A stretch of 64,000 nt of DNA from Streptomyces sp. PKU-EA00015 (lineage in GTDB: Bacteria; Actinomycetota; Actinomycetes; Streptomycetales; Streptomycetaceae): positions 62,001-126,000 of the forward strand of contig NZ_JABZEE010000002.1 in assembly GCF_013387495.1 (NCBI RefSeq). The letters run 5' to 3'. Below the pieces are notes generated by a model. That model had not been told where the DNA came from. It saw nothing but the letters and a program-made list of their open reading frames with translations, and made no database searches. This document shows, in pieces, positions 37,600-46,908 of this stretch (within the stretch, counting starts at the first letter, position 1; every line of letters begins with the position of its first letter). A program made the translations under genes and the position numbers.

Positions 37600-38586
37600 T
37601 CAGGCTCCCTTGCTGCGCGGGGCCCACTGCGGGGCGGCGGTGCCGGTGGCGGCAGGTGCGGAGGGCGGTGCGGCGGGGCCGGTCGCATGCGCGTGGTACT
37701 CCACCGCGCCTGCCGTCATCTGCATGAACGCCTCCTCCAGCGAGGCGCGTTGGGCGCTGAGCTCGTGCAGCACGATCCGGTGCTCCGCCGCCAGCTCGCC
37801 CAGCTGCTCGGTGGACGCCCCGTCGATCTCCAGCGTGCCGTTGCCCGATTCGACGGCGATCAGACCGGCGGCGTGCAGGACGTCGAGCAGCCTCTCCCGC
37901 TGCGGAGTGCGCAGCCGGACATAACTGCGGGAGTTCTCCTGAATGAAATCGGCCATCGATGTGTCGGCGAGCAGTCTGCCCTGGCCGATCACGATCAAGT
38001 GGTCGGCGGTGAGCGCCATTTCGCTCATCAGATGGGACGAGACGAAGATCGTCCGGCCTTCGGCGGCAAGGGTCTTCATCAGATTGCGGATCCAGTGAAT
38101 TCCCTCGGGGTCCAGACCGTTGACGGGCTCGTCGAACATGAGAATCTCCGGATCGCCGAGCAGCGCCGAGGCGATTCCGAGCCGTTGGCCCATGCCGAGG
38201 GAGAAGCCCTTGGCCTTTTTGCGCGCCACCGCCGTCAGTCCGACCACGTCCAGGACCTCGGCCACGCGGCTCGCCGGGATCCGGTTCGCCTGGGCCAGAC
38301 AGAGCAGGTTGTTGTAGGCGCTGCGGCCGCCGTGCATCGCCTTGGCGTCCAGCAGGGCGCCGATGTACTTGAGCGGCTCGTCGAGGTCCCGGTAGTGCTT
38401 GCCGTCGATCCTGACCGTGCCGCTCGTGGGGTTGTCCAGGTCGAGCATCATGCGCATCGTCGTCGACTTGCCCGCGCCGTTGGGACCGAGGAAACCGGTC
38501 ACCGTGCCCGGGCGGACCGTGAAGGACAGACGGTCGACGGCGACCTTCGTACCGAAGTGCTTGGTGAGGCCCTCGAGCTCGATCAT
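37600..38586 (-). CDS. ABC-2 type exporter ATPase (cassette 2)
   Basis: 328 aa. MIELEGLTKHFGTKVAVDRL start, Walker A GPNGAGKST, signature SLGMGQRLGIA, Walker B ILMFDEPVNGLD and SSHLMSEM. It is a close paralogue of the cassette 1 ATPase but lacks the Pro-rich tail. ATG 38586 is preferred; a GTG three codons upstream (38595) is possible. The first gene of a probable two- to four-gene minus-strand unit. Confidence 0.9.
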   Translation of the reverse strand: MIELEGLTKHFGTKVAVDRLSFTVRPGTVTGFLGPNGAGKSTTMRMMLDLDNPTSGTVRIDGKHYRDLDEPLKYIGALLDAKAMHGGRSAYNNLLCLAQANRIPASRVAEVLDVVGLTAVARKKAKGFSLGMGQRLGIASALLGDPEILMFDEPVNGLDPEGIHWIRNLMKTLAAEGRTIFVSSHLMSEMALTADHLIVIGQGRLLADTSMADFIQENSRSYVRLRTPQRERLLDVLHAAGLIAVESGNGTLEIDGASTEQLGELAAEHRIVLHELSAQRASLEEAFMQMTAGAVEYHAHATGPAAPPSAPAATGTAAPQWAPRSKGA

Positions 38587-38672
38587 GCGTTTCACGCTAC
38601 GGGGGCGTCATGGCGTCCGCCACCGGGTTCGCCCAACGGACGAGGGCCGTTCCGCATAGGGCCGGTGACGCG

Positions 38673-38707
38673 CGAGTGCCCGGTGCCGAAGCGGCACCGG
38701 GCACTCG
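38673..38707 (-). terminator. Terminator after filP
   Basis: A perfect 16-bp stem (38673-38688 with 38692-38707) with a 3-nt loop, 25 bases beyond the filP stop. Confidence 0.8.
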
Positions 38708-38731
38708 TCGGATCAGGCCTGCGGAAGGGCG

Positions 38732-39670
38732 TCAGCGGGACTGCTGCGCCGGAACCCCGCGGGAGATCGGCTCGTCGTCCGCCGGCGTACCCGCCGCGGC
38801 GACGGCCGCACCGGTCAGCGTCGCCAGCATCTCGCGGACGTTGGTCAGCTGGGCGTTGATCGAGTCGCGGCGGTTCGTCAGCGCCGCCAGCTCGCGCTCC
38901 GATTCGCTGCGGATGCGGTCGGCCTTGGCGTTCGCGTCGGCCACGATGTCCTCGGCCTGACGCTGAGCGGTCTCCACCGTCTGGCGGGCCCGGCGCTCCG
39001 CGTCCGTGCGCAGCTTCTCGGCCTCCAGGCGCAGCTGCTCGGCGCGGTGCTCGATCTCGGCGAGGCGCTTCTCGGCCTTGGCCTGACGCGAGGCCAGGTC
39101 ACGCTCCGACTGCTCACGGCGCTTGGCCAGGTTGGTCTCGAAGTCCGCGGCGGCCTGGGCGGCCTTGGCGCGGGTCTCCTCGAAGAGGGCGTCAGCCTCC
39201 TCGCGCTTGGACTGCGCGTCCTTCTGCGCATCGGCACGCAGCGAGTTGGCCTCGCCCTGCGCCTTCTCGACGATCCGAACGCCCTCGTCCTCGGCCTTCG
39301 CCTTGCGCTCCGCAGCGAACGCCTCGGCGTCGTTGCGCACCTGCTGGGCGGCGGACTCGGCGAGCTCACGGTGCTGCTCGGCCGCGCGACGGGCCTCCTC
39401 TCGCAGGTCCTTCGCCTCCTCCTCGGCGAGGCGGAGGATCTTCTCGACACGGGCGCCGAGCCCCGCGTACGACGGCTCGGCGTCGTTGACCTGGGCCTGG
39501 GCGTTCTGCGTCTCGAGGTGGAGCTCCTCGATGCGCTTTTCCAGAGAGGTGATTCGGGCCAGAGCACTATCACGGTCGGCGACGAGCTTGGTAATGCGGT
39601 CGTCCACCTGACCGCGGTCGTAACCACGCCGCACGAGCTCGAAGCCGAAGGGGGAGGAAGTGTCGCTCAT
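38732..39670 (-). CDS. filP: FilP, coiled-coil intermediate-filament-like protein
   Basis: 312 aa, almost entirely coiled coil and Ala/Glu/Arg rich (EEARRAAEQHRELAESAA, KREEADALFEETRAKAA). It begins with a short conserved globular N-terminus (MSDTSSPFGFELVRRGYDRGQVDDRI, DivIVA-like). FilP of S. coelicolor forms cytoskeletal filaments near hyphal tips and gives the hyphae stiffness; it interacts with DivIVA and Scy, encoded next door. Old annotations call it cellulose-binding. ATG 39670; terminator after the stop. Confidence 0.93.
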   Translation of the reverse strand: MSDTSSPFGFELVRRGYDRGQVDDRITKLVADRDSALARITSLEKRIEELHLETQNAQAQVNDAEPSYAGLGARVEKILRLAEEEAKDLREEARRAAEQHRELAESAAQQVRNDAEAFAAERKAKAEDEGVRIVEKAQGEANSLRADAQKDAQSKREEADALFEETRAKAAQAAADFETNLAKRREQSERDLASRQAKAEKRLAEIEHRAEQLRLEAEKLRTDAERRARQTVETAQRQAEDIVADANAKADRIRSESERELAALTNRRDSINAQLTNVREMLATLTGAAVAAAGTPADDEPISRGVPAQQSR

Positions 39671-39783
39671 GGGGTTCCTGTCAATGAGACCGGTGAGGTG
39701 TTAGAGGGAATCCTAGGGGCCGAAGCGGCGTGTCATCGAGTGGATGCCGGTTTGATCTGGAGAATGTCCAGCCTTTTGAGTGG

Positions 39784-42700
39784 CTAGTCGTCGGACGACT
39801 TGCCACTCGAACGTGTACCCCCTGCTGACGCTCCCGCCTTGACGGCTCCCGCTCCCGAGCCGCCATTGGCCGAAGTCTTACCCCCCGTCGGCGCTTCGAA
39901 AGACTCCAACGCCTCGAGTACGTCCTGGACTCGCGAGATCTCGGCCTGAATGTCCTCACGCCTGCGCACCAGCACGTCGAGTTCCCGCTTGCCCTCGGCG
40001 ATGGTGCGCTCGGCCTCGCGGTCGGCCTCGGCCTTCACACGCTCGGCCTCGCGGATCAGTTCGGCCTTCTTGGTCTCGGCCTCCTTCAGGAGCGCCTCCG
40101 CCTTCTTCACGGCGGCGATCCTGACCTTGCCGGCCTCGGAATCGGCGTCCGACACCAGCGCCTTGGCCTTGGCCTCCGCCTCGGCCCGCTGCTGCTCAGC
40201 GGCCTTGACCAGCTTGTCGACACGCTCGCCGGCCGTCTTCAGCTGCTCCGCCGTCTCCCGGCGGGCCCGCTCGTGCAGCTCCTCGATCTCGCTCTCGACC
40301 CGGGCCCGCAGCTCCTCGCCGCGTTCCCTTATCGCCGTCGCGTCCCGTCGCGCGCCGACCAGCAGCTCGTCGGCGTCCGTACGCGCCTTCTCCACCCGGG
40401 CGTTGCCCTCGACGGTGGCCTCGGCGACGATCCGCTCGGCCTCCTTGCGGGCGGCGCCGACCATGGTGTCGGCCTGCTCCTCCGCCTCGGTGGCCGCGCG
40501 CAGCGCCTCCTCCTGCGCCTTGGTCATCAATTGGTCGACCTGCTGGGCCGCGTCCGCCCGGCGCTTCGCCGCCGCCGTGCGCGCCTCGTCCAGCAGCCGG
40601 TCCACCTCGGCGCGCGCCTCGTTGCGCAGCCGCTCGGCAGCGGCCTCCGTCTCGGCACGGTGCTGCTCCGCCTCCGCCCGCATCCGCTCGGCGGCCTGCT
40701 GCGCGGACCTCACCGTCTCGGCGGCCTCCGCCCGCATCCGCTCCGCGTCGGCGGCCGACTCGGCCGCGATCCGCTCCGCCTCGCTCGTCGCCTCGGCGAT
40801 CAGCTGGTCGGCCTGCGCCGCGGCGTCGGCACGGCGCTTGTCCGCGGCCTTCCGCGCCTCGTCGAGCACCTGCTCCCGGTCGGCGCGCACGGCCGCGCGC
40901 ATCTGCTCGACCTCGGCCTCGCCGTCCACCTTGATCTGCTCGGCCTCGGTGAGCAGCCGCGTCGCGTCCTCCTCCGCGGCGGCCAGCACCCCGGCGGCCT
41001 CCGTGCGCAGCCGCTCGCTCTCGCTCGTCGCCTCGCCGACCAGCAGGTCCACCTGCGCAGCCGCCTCGGAACGGATCCGGTTGGCGTCCTCGCGCGCCTC
41101 CGCCCGCGTCCGCGACGCGTCCTGCTCGGCGGATGCGAGCGAGTCCGACGCCTCCGTACGCATCCGCTGCGCGTACTCCGAGGACTCCGCCCGCAGCCGC
41201 TCCGCCTCCGCGATCGCCTCGGCGACGGTCCGCTCGGACAGCGCCTGCGCCGCCTCCGTCTCCTCCTGGGCCCGCTGCCGCAGCCTGGCCGCGTCCTCGG
41301 AGGCTCGCTCCCGCTCCGCGTACGCGTCGGCGCGGACCCGGTCCGCCTCCTCCTGCGCCTCGCTGCGGGTGCGCTCCGCCGCGTGCTCGGCGGCGCTGCG
41401 CAGCCCGGCGATCTCCTGCTCGGCCTGCTCCTGCAGCCCGCTGACGGACTCCCGTACCTGCTGGGCGGTCTGCTCGGCGGCCGAGACCATCTCGGTGGCC
41501 CGCCGGTCCGCCTCCTCCACGAGCCGCTGCGCCTCGGTCTGGGCCTCCTCGACCCGCTTGCGGGCCGACGCCAGCAGCTCCTCGCTCTGCTCGCGGGCGT
41601 GTTCGCGCTCCTGGTCCGCCTCGGCGCGCGCGGACTCGAGGGTCTCCTCGGCCGCCCGCCTCCGGCGGGCCGCCTCCTCCTGCGCGGCGCCGAGCGCCTC
41701 GGCGGCCTCCGCACCGAGGCGCTCGGCGGCCGCCGCGGCCTCCGCCCGTACCCGGTCGGCGGTGTCCTGCGCCTCGGTGCGCAGCCGCTCCGCCTCGGCC
41801 GCCGCGTCGCTGGTGAGCCGTACGGCGACGGACTCGGCCTCCGCACGGGACGCCGACGCGTCGGCCGCGGCCTCGGTGCGCAGCCGCTCCGCCTCCTGCT
41901 CGGCCTGCGCCTGGAGCGTACGCAGCCGCTCCGCGGCCTCGGTCCGCAGCCGCTCGGTCTCCTCCGCCGCCTCGCGGCGGATCCTCTCGCCCTCCGCGCG
42001 GGCCTCGGTCAGGTTCTCCTCGGCGCTCGCGAGCCGGGCCTCGGCCTCGCTGTGCAGCCGCGTCAGCTCCTCGGCCGCCTCCGCCTGCCGGGCCGCGACG
42101 CCGCGCTCGGTCTCCTCGCGCAGCCGGTCCGCGGCGGCCTCGGCCGCCGCGCGCATGCCGTCCGCCTGCTCCTCGGCCTCCGCGCGCAGCCGGTCGGCCT
42201 CCGCGCGGGTGCGCTCCAGCGTCTCCTCGGCCTGCTTGCGCAGCGTGGTGGCGCGCTCGATCGCCTCGGTGCGCACCTTCTCGGAGTCGGCCGCCGCCTT
42301 CGCCCGCAGCTCGTCCGCGTCCGTCCGCGCCTTGGTCAGCAGCTCCTCGGCGGTCTTCGCCGCCTCCTCGATCTGCTGGACGGCCTCGCGCCGCGCCTCG
42401 CCGCGGATCCGCTCGCCCTCGGCGACCGCCTCGGCCCGCAGATGCTCGGCCTCGCCGCGCAGCCGGCGCGCCTCCTCCTGCAGCTCGACCGTCTTGGCGC
42501 GGTACTCCTTGGTGTCGTCCTTCGCCGCACCCTTGAGCTGGTCGGCCTGCTCGGCCGCCTCGCCGCGCAGCCGGTCCGCCTCGGCCTCGGCCTCGTGCCG
42601 GATCCGCTCGGCCTCCTCGCTCGCCGCACGGGTGGTCGCCCTGGCGTCCTCGGACGCCTTGGTCAGCACCTCCTCCGCGGTGCGGGCAGCCTTCGCGAGC

Positions 42701-43794
42701 TGGGCGGCCGAGTCCTCGGCCGCGGCCGTACGGGCCTTCTCGGTGGCGGCCGCGACCAGCTTCTCCGCCTCGGCGCGGGCGTCCGCGAGCGCCTGTTCGG
42801 CGTCCGCCTTCAGCGCCTCGGACTCCTTGGTGGCCTCGCCGACGAGACGGGCGATCTCCGCCTTGGCCGTACGCGTGCGCTGCTCGTTGACCGACTCGGC
42901 CGACGAAAGCTGCTTGGCCGCGGACTCCTTGGCCTCGGCGACCAGCTTCTCGGCCTCGGCCCGCGCCTCGCGGAGCTTCTCCTCCGCTTCCTGCATCCGC
43001 GCCTCGGCGGCACGGCTGAGCTCGGTGGCCTGCTGGCGCGCCTGGTCGGACTCCGCCGTGGTCGACGACCGCAGCCGCTCGGCGTGGGTGGTCGCCTCCT
43101 GCGCCTGGTTGGAGGCCGCCGTCAGCAGCCGCTCGGCGTCCTTGCGGGCACGCAGCAGGATCGCCTCGGCCTCGGCGCGGGCCGCCTCGGCCTCGCTGCC
43201 GAGCCGGCGACGGGCCTCCTCGGCGATCCTGGCGGCCTCGGCGCGTGCCGCGGCGAGGGACTGCTCGGCCTCGGCGCGGGACTGGTCCAGCAGACGCTGC
43301 GCCTGCGACTCGGTGCGGGCGCGCAGCTGCTCGGCCCAGGCGACGTTCTCGTTGACGTGCGACTCGACGGTCTGGCGGCGCTCGGCCAGCTCCTGGTCGA
43401 GACGCTGCCTGCGCTGCACCGCCTCGGCGTGCAGCTCGGCCTGCAGGCGCGCCTGGTGCTCGGCGTGCTCCTGCAGGATGCGCTGGGTCTGGGCGCGCGC
43501 CTCGCGCAGCTCCCGCTCGGCGTCCGAGCGCAGCTGGTCCGCCTGGATCTGGGCATTACGGAGCAACTGCTCGGCCTGGTAACCGAGGTCGGCGCTGTCA
43601 TAGGCGGGGCGGGAAGCGATGGTCCGGCGCGCCTCATGGAGTTTGGCGCGCAACACCTCGACCTGGTAGCCGAGGTCCTCGGCATGCTGGACGGCCTTCT
43701 CCCGCTCGGTCTTCAGCCGGTCCATCTCGGCCTCGAACCGCGAGAGGTGGTCGTCGTCAGCTCGGTGGCTCTCCTGGCGTTCGTAGCCCCGCAC
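39784..43794 (-). CDS. scy: Scy, long coiled-coil polarity scaffold protein
   Basis: 1336 aa. A short N-terminal part (RGYERQESHRADDDHLSRFEAEMDRL) is followed by more than 1200 residues of Ala/Glu/Arg coiled coil with repeated RxEAExxAxR units, and a Gly/Ser/Lys tail (TSANGGSGAGAVKAGA). Scy of S. coelicolor organises the tip-growth complex with DivIVA and FilP; its repeat was described as a 51-residue hendecad-based pattern. GTG 43794 is chosen because the known protein starts RGYERQ; 16 further codons upstream are open. 113 bp upstream of filP. Confidence 0.95.
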   Translation of the reverse strand: MRGYERQESHRADDDHLSRFEAEMDRLKTEREKAVQHAEDLGYQVEVLRAKLHEARRTIASRPAYDSADLGYQAEQLLRNAQIQADQLRSDAERELREARAQTQRILQEHAEHQARLQAELHAEAVQRRQRLDQELAERRQTVESHVNENVAWAEQLRARTESQAQRLLDQSRAEAEQSLAAARAEAARIAEEARRRLGSEAEAARAEAEAILLRARKDAERLLTAASNQAQEATTHAERLRSSTTAESDQARQQATELSRAAEARMQEAEEKLREARAEAEKLVAEAKESAAKQLSSAESVNEQRTRTAKAEIARLVGEATKESEALKADAEQALADARAEAEKLVAAATEKARTAAAEDSAAQLAKAARTAEEVLTKASEDARATTRAASEEAERIRHEAEAEADRLRGEAAEQADQLKGAAKDDTKEYRAKTVELQEEARRLRGEAEHLRAEAVAEGERIRGEARREAVQQIEEAAKTAEELLTKARTDADELRAKAAADSEKVRTEAIERATTLRKQAEETLERTRAEADRLRAEAEEQADGMRAAAEAAADRLREETERGVAARQAEAAEELTRLHSEAEARLASAEENLTEARAEGERIRREAAEETERLRTEAAERLRTLQAQAEQEAERLRTEAAADASASRAEAESVAVRLTSDAAAEAERLRTEAQDTADRVRAEAAAAAERLGAEAAEALGAAQEEAARRRRAAEETLESARAEADQEREHAREQSEELLASARKRVEEAQTEAQRLVEEADRRATEMVSAAEQTAQQVRESVSGLQEQAEQEIAGLRSAAEHAAERTRSEAQEEADRVRADAYAERERASEDAARLRQRAQEETEAAQALSERTVAEAIAEAERLRAESSEYAQRMRTEASDSLASAEQDASRTRAEAREDANRIRSEAAAQVDLLVGEATSESERLRTEAAGVLAAAEEDATRLLTEAEQIKVDGEAEVEQMRAAVRADREQVLDEARKAADKRRADAAAQADQLIAEATSEAERIAAESAADAERMRAEAAETVRSAQQAAERMRAEAEQHRAETEAAAERLRNEARAEVDRLLDEARTAAAKRRADAAQQVDQLMTKAQEEALRAATEAEEQADTMVGAARKEAERIVAEATVEGNARVEKARTDADELLVGARRDATAIRERGEELRARVESEIEELHERARRETAEQLKTAGERVDKLVKAAEQQRAEAEAKAKALVSDADSEAGKVRIAAVKKAEALLKEAETKKAELIREAERVKAEADREAERTIAEGKRELDVLVRRREDIQAEISRVQDVLEALESFEAPTGGKTSANGGSGAGAVKAGASAGGTRSSGKSSDD

Positions 43795-43961
43795 TGCGCG
43801 GTCCCATCCGTCCCCTGGTCGCAACTGTCTCCACACGAGCACCGTTCGCCGGCGAACGGCCCCCCGGGGAATGGTGACAGATCAACGACGGAGACGCGGC
43901 ACGGCCCCGACCCGGCCCCGGCCCGGAACGGCCCACTCTACCGGGCCGGGAATCGTGTCGG

Positions 43962-44390
43962 TCAGTGCTCCGTTGCGGAGGTGACGAGTTCGGTGAGAAC
44001 GCCGTGGCAGTCCTTCGGGTGCAGGAAGGTGATGCGCGACCCCATGGAGCCGATGCGCGGTTCGTCGTAGAGGACGCGTACGCCCTTGCCGCGGATGTCC
44101 GCGGCATCGCCGTCGACGTCCGCCGTGCCGAAGGCGATGTGGTGCACACCCTCGCCGTTCTTGGCCAGCCACTTGCCCACCGCGGAGTCCTCGCGGGTGG
44201 GCTCCAGGAGCTGGAGGTAGGAGGCGCCGCCGTCGGACGTCTCGTTGATCTTGAGCATGGCCTCCCGCACGCCCTGCTCTTCGTTGACCTCGGAGTGGAA
44301 GACCTCGAAGCCGTAGGTCGCGCGGTAGAACTCGACGGTCTTGTCGAGGTCGAAACAGGCGATTCCGATGTGGTCGATTCGCGTCAGCAT
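43962..44390 (-). CDS. mce: Methylmalonyl-CoA epimerase
   Basis: 142 aa, vicinal-oxygen-chelate fold. It interconverts (2R)- and (2S)-methylmalonyl-CoA. Metal ligands are visible in LTRIDHIGIA (His7), the YLQLLEPT strand, GVHHIAFGT and the closing HGVLTELV strand. ATG 44390 gives the family start MLTRIDHIG. Divergent from the thiolase; meaB is nearby. Links propionyl-CoA carboxylation to the B12 mutases. Confidence 0.95.
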   Translation of the reverse strand: MLTRIDHIGIACFDLDKTVEFYRATYGFEVFHSEVNEEQGVREAMLKINETSDGGASYLQLLEPTREDSAVGKWLAKNGEGVHHIAFGTADVDGDAADIRGKGVRVLYDEPRIGSMGSRITFLHPKDCHGVLTELVTSATEH

Positions 44391-44534
44391 TGCTCCAGTG
44401 CAGCGCCCCGGTGCCCGGTTACGCAACGTGCGCGCGATCACACCGGCCGACGGGTGACCGGCGACCGTACCGCTCAGTACATTTGAGTAAACCCTCGTTC
44501 ACTCCTCAGCTGCGGCTGAAAGGGGATCGTGCAC

Positions 44535-45737
44535 ATGTCTGGAACGACCGGTACCACTTCCGTGATCGTCGCGGGTGCCCGTACGCCCATGGGCCGTCTG
44601 CTCGGCTCGCTCAAGTCCTTCTCCGGCGCCGACCTCGGCGGCTTCGCCATCAAGGCCGCCCTCGACCGTGCGGGCATCGGCGGCGACCAGGTGCAGTACG
44701 TGATCATGGGGCAGGTGCTCCAGGCCGGCGCCGGCCAGATCCCCGCCCGTCAGGCCGCGGTCAAGGCCGGAATCCCGATGAACGTCCCGGCCCTGACCGT
44801 CAACAAGGTGTGTCTGTCCGGTCTCGACGCCATCGCGCTCGCCGACCAGCTGATCCGTGCCGGCGAGTTCGACGTGATCGTCGCCGGCGGCCAGGAGTCC
44901 ATGACGAACGCGCCGCACCTGCTGCCCAATTCCCGCGAGGGCTTCAAGTACGGCGCGATCGAGATGCTCGACGCCATGGCGTACGACGGCCTGACCGACG
45001 CCTTCGAGAACATCGCCATGGGCGAGTCGACGGAGAAGCACAACACCCGCCTCGGCATCCCGCGCGACGTGCAGGACGAGATCGCGGCGCTCTCCCACCA
45101 GCGGGCCGCCGCGGCGCAGAAGAACGGCCTCTTCGAGGCGGAGATCACGCCCGTCGAGATCCCCCAGCGCAAGGGCGACCCGATCCTGTTCTCCAAGGAC
45201 GAGGGCATCCGCGCCGAGACCACCGCCGAGTCGCTGGGCAAGCTGCGCCCCGCGTTCACGAAGGACGGCACGATCACCGCGGGCACCTCCTCGCAGATCT
45301 CGGACGGCGCCGCTGCCGTCGTCGTGATGAGCAAGGCCAAGGCCGAGGAGCTGGGCCTGGACTGGATCGCCGAGATCGGCGCCCACGGCAACGTGGCCGG
45401 CCCCGACAACTCCCTGCAGTCGCAGCCGTCCAACGCCATCCGGCACGCCCTGAAGAAGGAGGGCCTGGAGGTCTCCGACCTCGACCTCATCGAGATCAAC
45501 GAGGCCTTCGCCGCGGTCGCCCACCAGTCAATGAAGGACCTGGGCGTTTCGCCGGAAAAGGTGAACGTGAACGGTGGCGCGATCGCGCTCGGCCACCCCA
45601 TCGGCATGTCCGGCGCGCGTGTGGTGCTCCACTTGGCGCTCGAGCTCAAGCGCCGCGGCGGCGGCGTCGGTGCGGCCGCGCTGTGCGGCGGCGGCGGTCA
45701 GGGCGACGCGCTGATCGTCCGCGTCCCGGCCAAGTAG
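44535..45737 (+). CDS. Acetyl-CoA C-acetyltransferase (acetoacetyl-CoA thiolase)
   Basis: 400 aa, condenses or cleaves acetoacetyl-CoA. The nucleophile Cys93 lies in [12 protein letters not shown]; the C-terminal [16 protein letters not shown] gives the His, and [11 protein letters not shown] the second Cys. ATG 44535 with AGGGGA at 44521-44526; a GTG two codons upstream is less likely. meaB follows after 35 bases. With the dehydrogenase at 27139 it completes the first two steps towards C4 acyl-CoA. Confidence 0.95.
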   Translation: MSGTTGTTSVIVAGARTPMGRLLGSLKSFSGADLGGFAIKAALDRAGIGGDQVQYVIMGQVLQAGAGQIPARQAAVKAGIPMNVPALTVNKVCLSGLDAIALADQLIRAGEFDVIVAGGQESMTNAPHLLPNSREGFKYGAIEMLDAMAYDGLTDAFENIAMGESTEKHNTRLGIPRDVQDEIAALSHQRAAAAQKNGLFEAEITPVEIPQRKGDPILFSKDEGIRAETTAESLGKLRPAFTKDGTITAGTSSQISDGAAAVVVMSKAKAEELGLDWIAEIGAHGNVAGPDNSLQSQPSNAIRHALKKEGLEVSDLDLIEINEAFAAVAHQSMKDLGVSPEKVNVNGGAIALGHPIGMSGARVVLHLALELKRRGGGVGAAALCGGGGQGDALIVRVPAK

Positions 45738-45772
45738 GACAGTCGGTACCCGACGAGGATCGGAGCAGCACC

Positions 45773-46729
45773 ATGGTGGACGTCCCCGAGCTGGTCGCCC
45801 AGGCGAGGGAGGGCCGGCCGCGGGCCGTGGCCCGGCTGATCTCACTCGTGGAGGGGGCGGCGCCGCAACTCCGTGAGGTCATGGCGGCGCTGGCGCCGCT
45901 GACCGGCGGGGCTTACGTCGTCGGGCTGACGGGCTCTCCGGGCGTCGGCAAGTCCACCTCCACCTCGGCACTGGTCTCCGCCTACCGGCGGGCCGGGAAG
46001 CGGGTCGGCGTCCTGGCCGTCGACCCGTCGTCGCCGTTCTCGGGCGGGGCGCTGCTGGGTGACCGCGTCAGGATGTCGGACCACGCCTCCGACCCGGGCG
46101 TCTACATCCGCTCGATGGCCACCCGCGGCCATCTGGGCGGCCTGGCCTGGGCGGCGCCGCAGGCGATCCGTGTCCTGGACGCGGCCGGCTGCGACGTGAT
46201 CCTCGTCGAGACGGTGGGCGTCGGCCAGTCGGAGGTGGAGATCGCCTCCCAGGCCGACACCTCCGTGGTGCTGCTCGCTCCCGGCATGGGCGACGGCATC
46301 CAGGCGGCCAAGGCGGGAATCCTCGAGATCGGCGACGTGTACGTCGTCAACAAGGCGGACCGGGACGGCGCGGACGCGACGGCCCGGGAGCTGAACCACA
46401 TGCTGGGCCTCGGCGAGGCCCGCGGCCCCGGCGACTGGCGGCCGCCGATCGTCAAGACGGTCGCGTCGCGCGGCGAGGGCGTGGACGAGGTCGTCGAGGC
46501 GCTGGAGAAGCACCGGGCGTGGATGGAGGAGCACGGCGTCCTCGCGGAGCGCCGTGCGCGCCGGGCGGCGACGGAGGTCGAGACGATCGCGGTCACGGCC
46601 CTGCGCGAACGCATCGGAGACCTCCACGGCGACCGCCGTCTGGGCGCGCTGGCGGCGCGCATCGTGGCGGGCGAGCTGGACCCGTACCGGGCGGCGGACG
46701 AACTGGTTGCGGGCCTGACGCAGTCGTAG
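45773..46729 (+). CDS. meaB: MeaB-type G3E GTPase chaperone of B12 acyl-CoA mutases
   Basis: 318 aa. P-loop GSPGVGKST at 54-62, switch region DPSSPFSGGALLGDRVRM, base motif VVNKADRDGAD, and a C-terminal dimer arm. MeaB/ArgK proteins load and protect adenosylcobalamin in methylmalonyl- or isobutyryl-CoA mutase. ATG 45773 with GGAG at 45761-45764. Co-transcribed with the thiolase. The icmA mutase is 7.7 kb away in this window. Confidence 0.95.
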   Translation: MVDVPELVAQAREGRPRAVARLISLVEGAAPQLREVMAALAPLTGGAYVVGLTGSPGVGKSTSTSALVSAYRRAGKRVGVLAVDPSSPFSGGALLGDRVRMSDHASDPGVYIRSMATRGHLGGLAWAAPQAIRVLDAAGCDVILVETVGVGQSEVEIASQADTSVVLLAPGMGDGIQAAKAGILEIGDVYVVNKADRDGADATARELNHMLGLGEARGPGDWRPPIVKTVASRGEGVDEVVEALEKHRAWMEEHGVLAERRARRAATEVETIAVTALRERIGDLHGDRRLGALAARIVAGELDPYRAADELVAGLTQS

Positions 46730-46853
46730 CCGGGGGCGGGCTTGTGCGCGGGGCCGCCGCGCCCGCGGCGGGCTTGTTCCCCACCCCCGCCCCCTTCCCG
46801 AACCGGGGCTCCGCCCCAGGCCCCGGTACCGCGCTTCGCGCGGTGTCCTCAAG

Positions 46854-46885
46854 CTCCCTCTACGGCCTGGCGGCCGTAGAGGGAG
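46854..46885. terminator. Convergent terminator between meaB and the PepSY gene
   Basis: A perfect 14-bp stem (46854-46867 with 46872-46885) with a TGGC loop. Upstream in the same gap a smaller hairpin accgcg-cttcg-cgcggt-type element and another G/C palindrome occur near 46800-46843. Confidence 0.75.
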
Positions 46886-46908
46886 GGCGGGGTGGGGAAA
46901 GCTTCGCG

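Noticed and set aside
38732..43794. Cellulose-binding proteins (older label for filP and scy)
   Set aside because: Both are coiled-coil proteins without a carbohydrate-binding module; filP and scy fit by sequence, size and order.
40273..44070. A 1265-codon open frame on the plus strand opposite scy
   Set aside because: It mirrors the repetitive, GC-biased codons of scy; its translation is Leu/Arg/Gly low complexity with no start context, and scy is a well-known protein on the other strand. A 1210-codon plus frame at 39950-43582 is rejected for the same reason.
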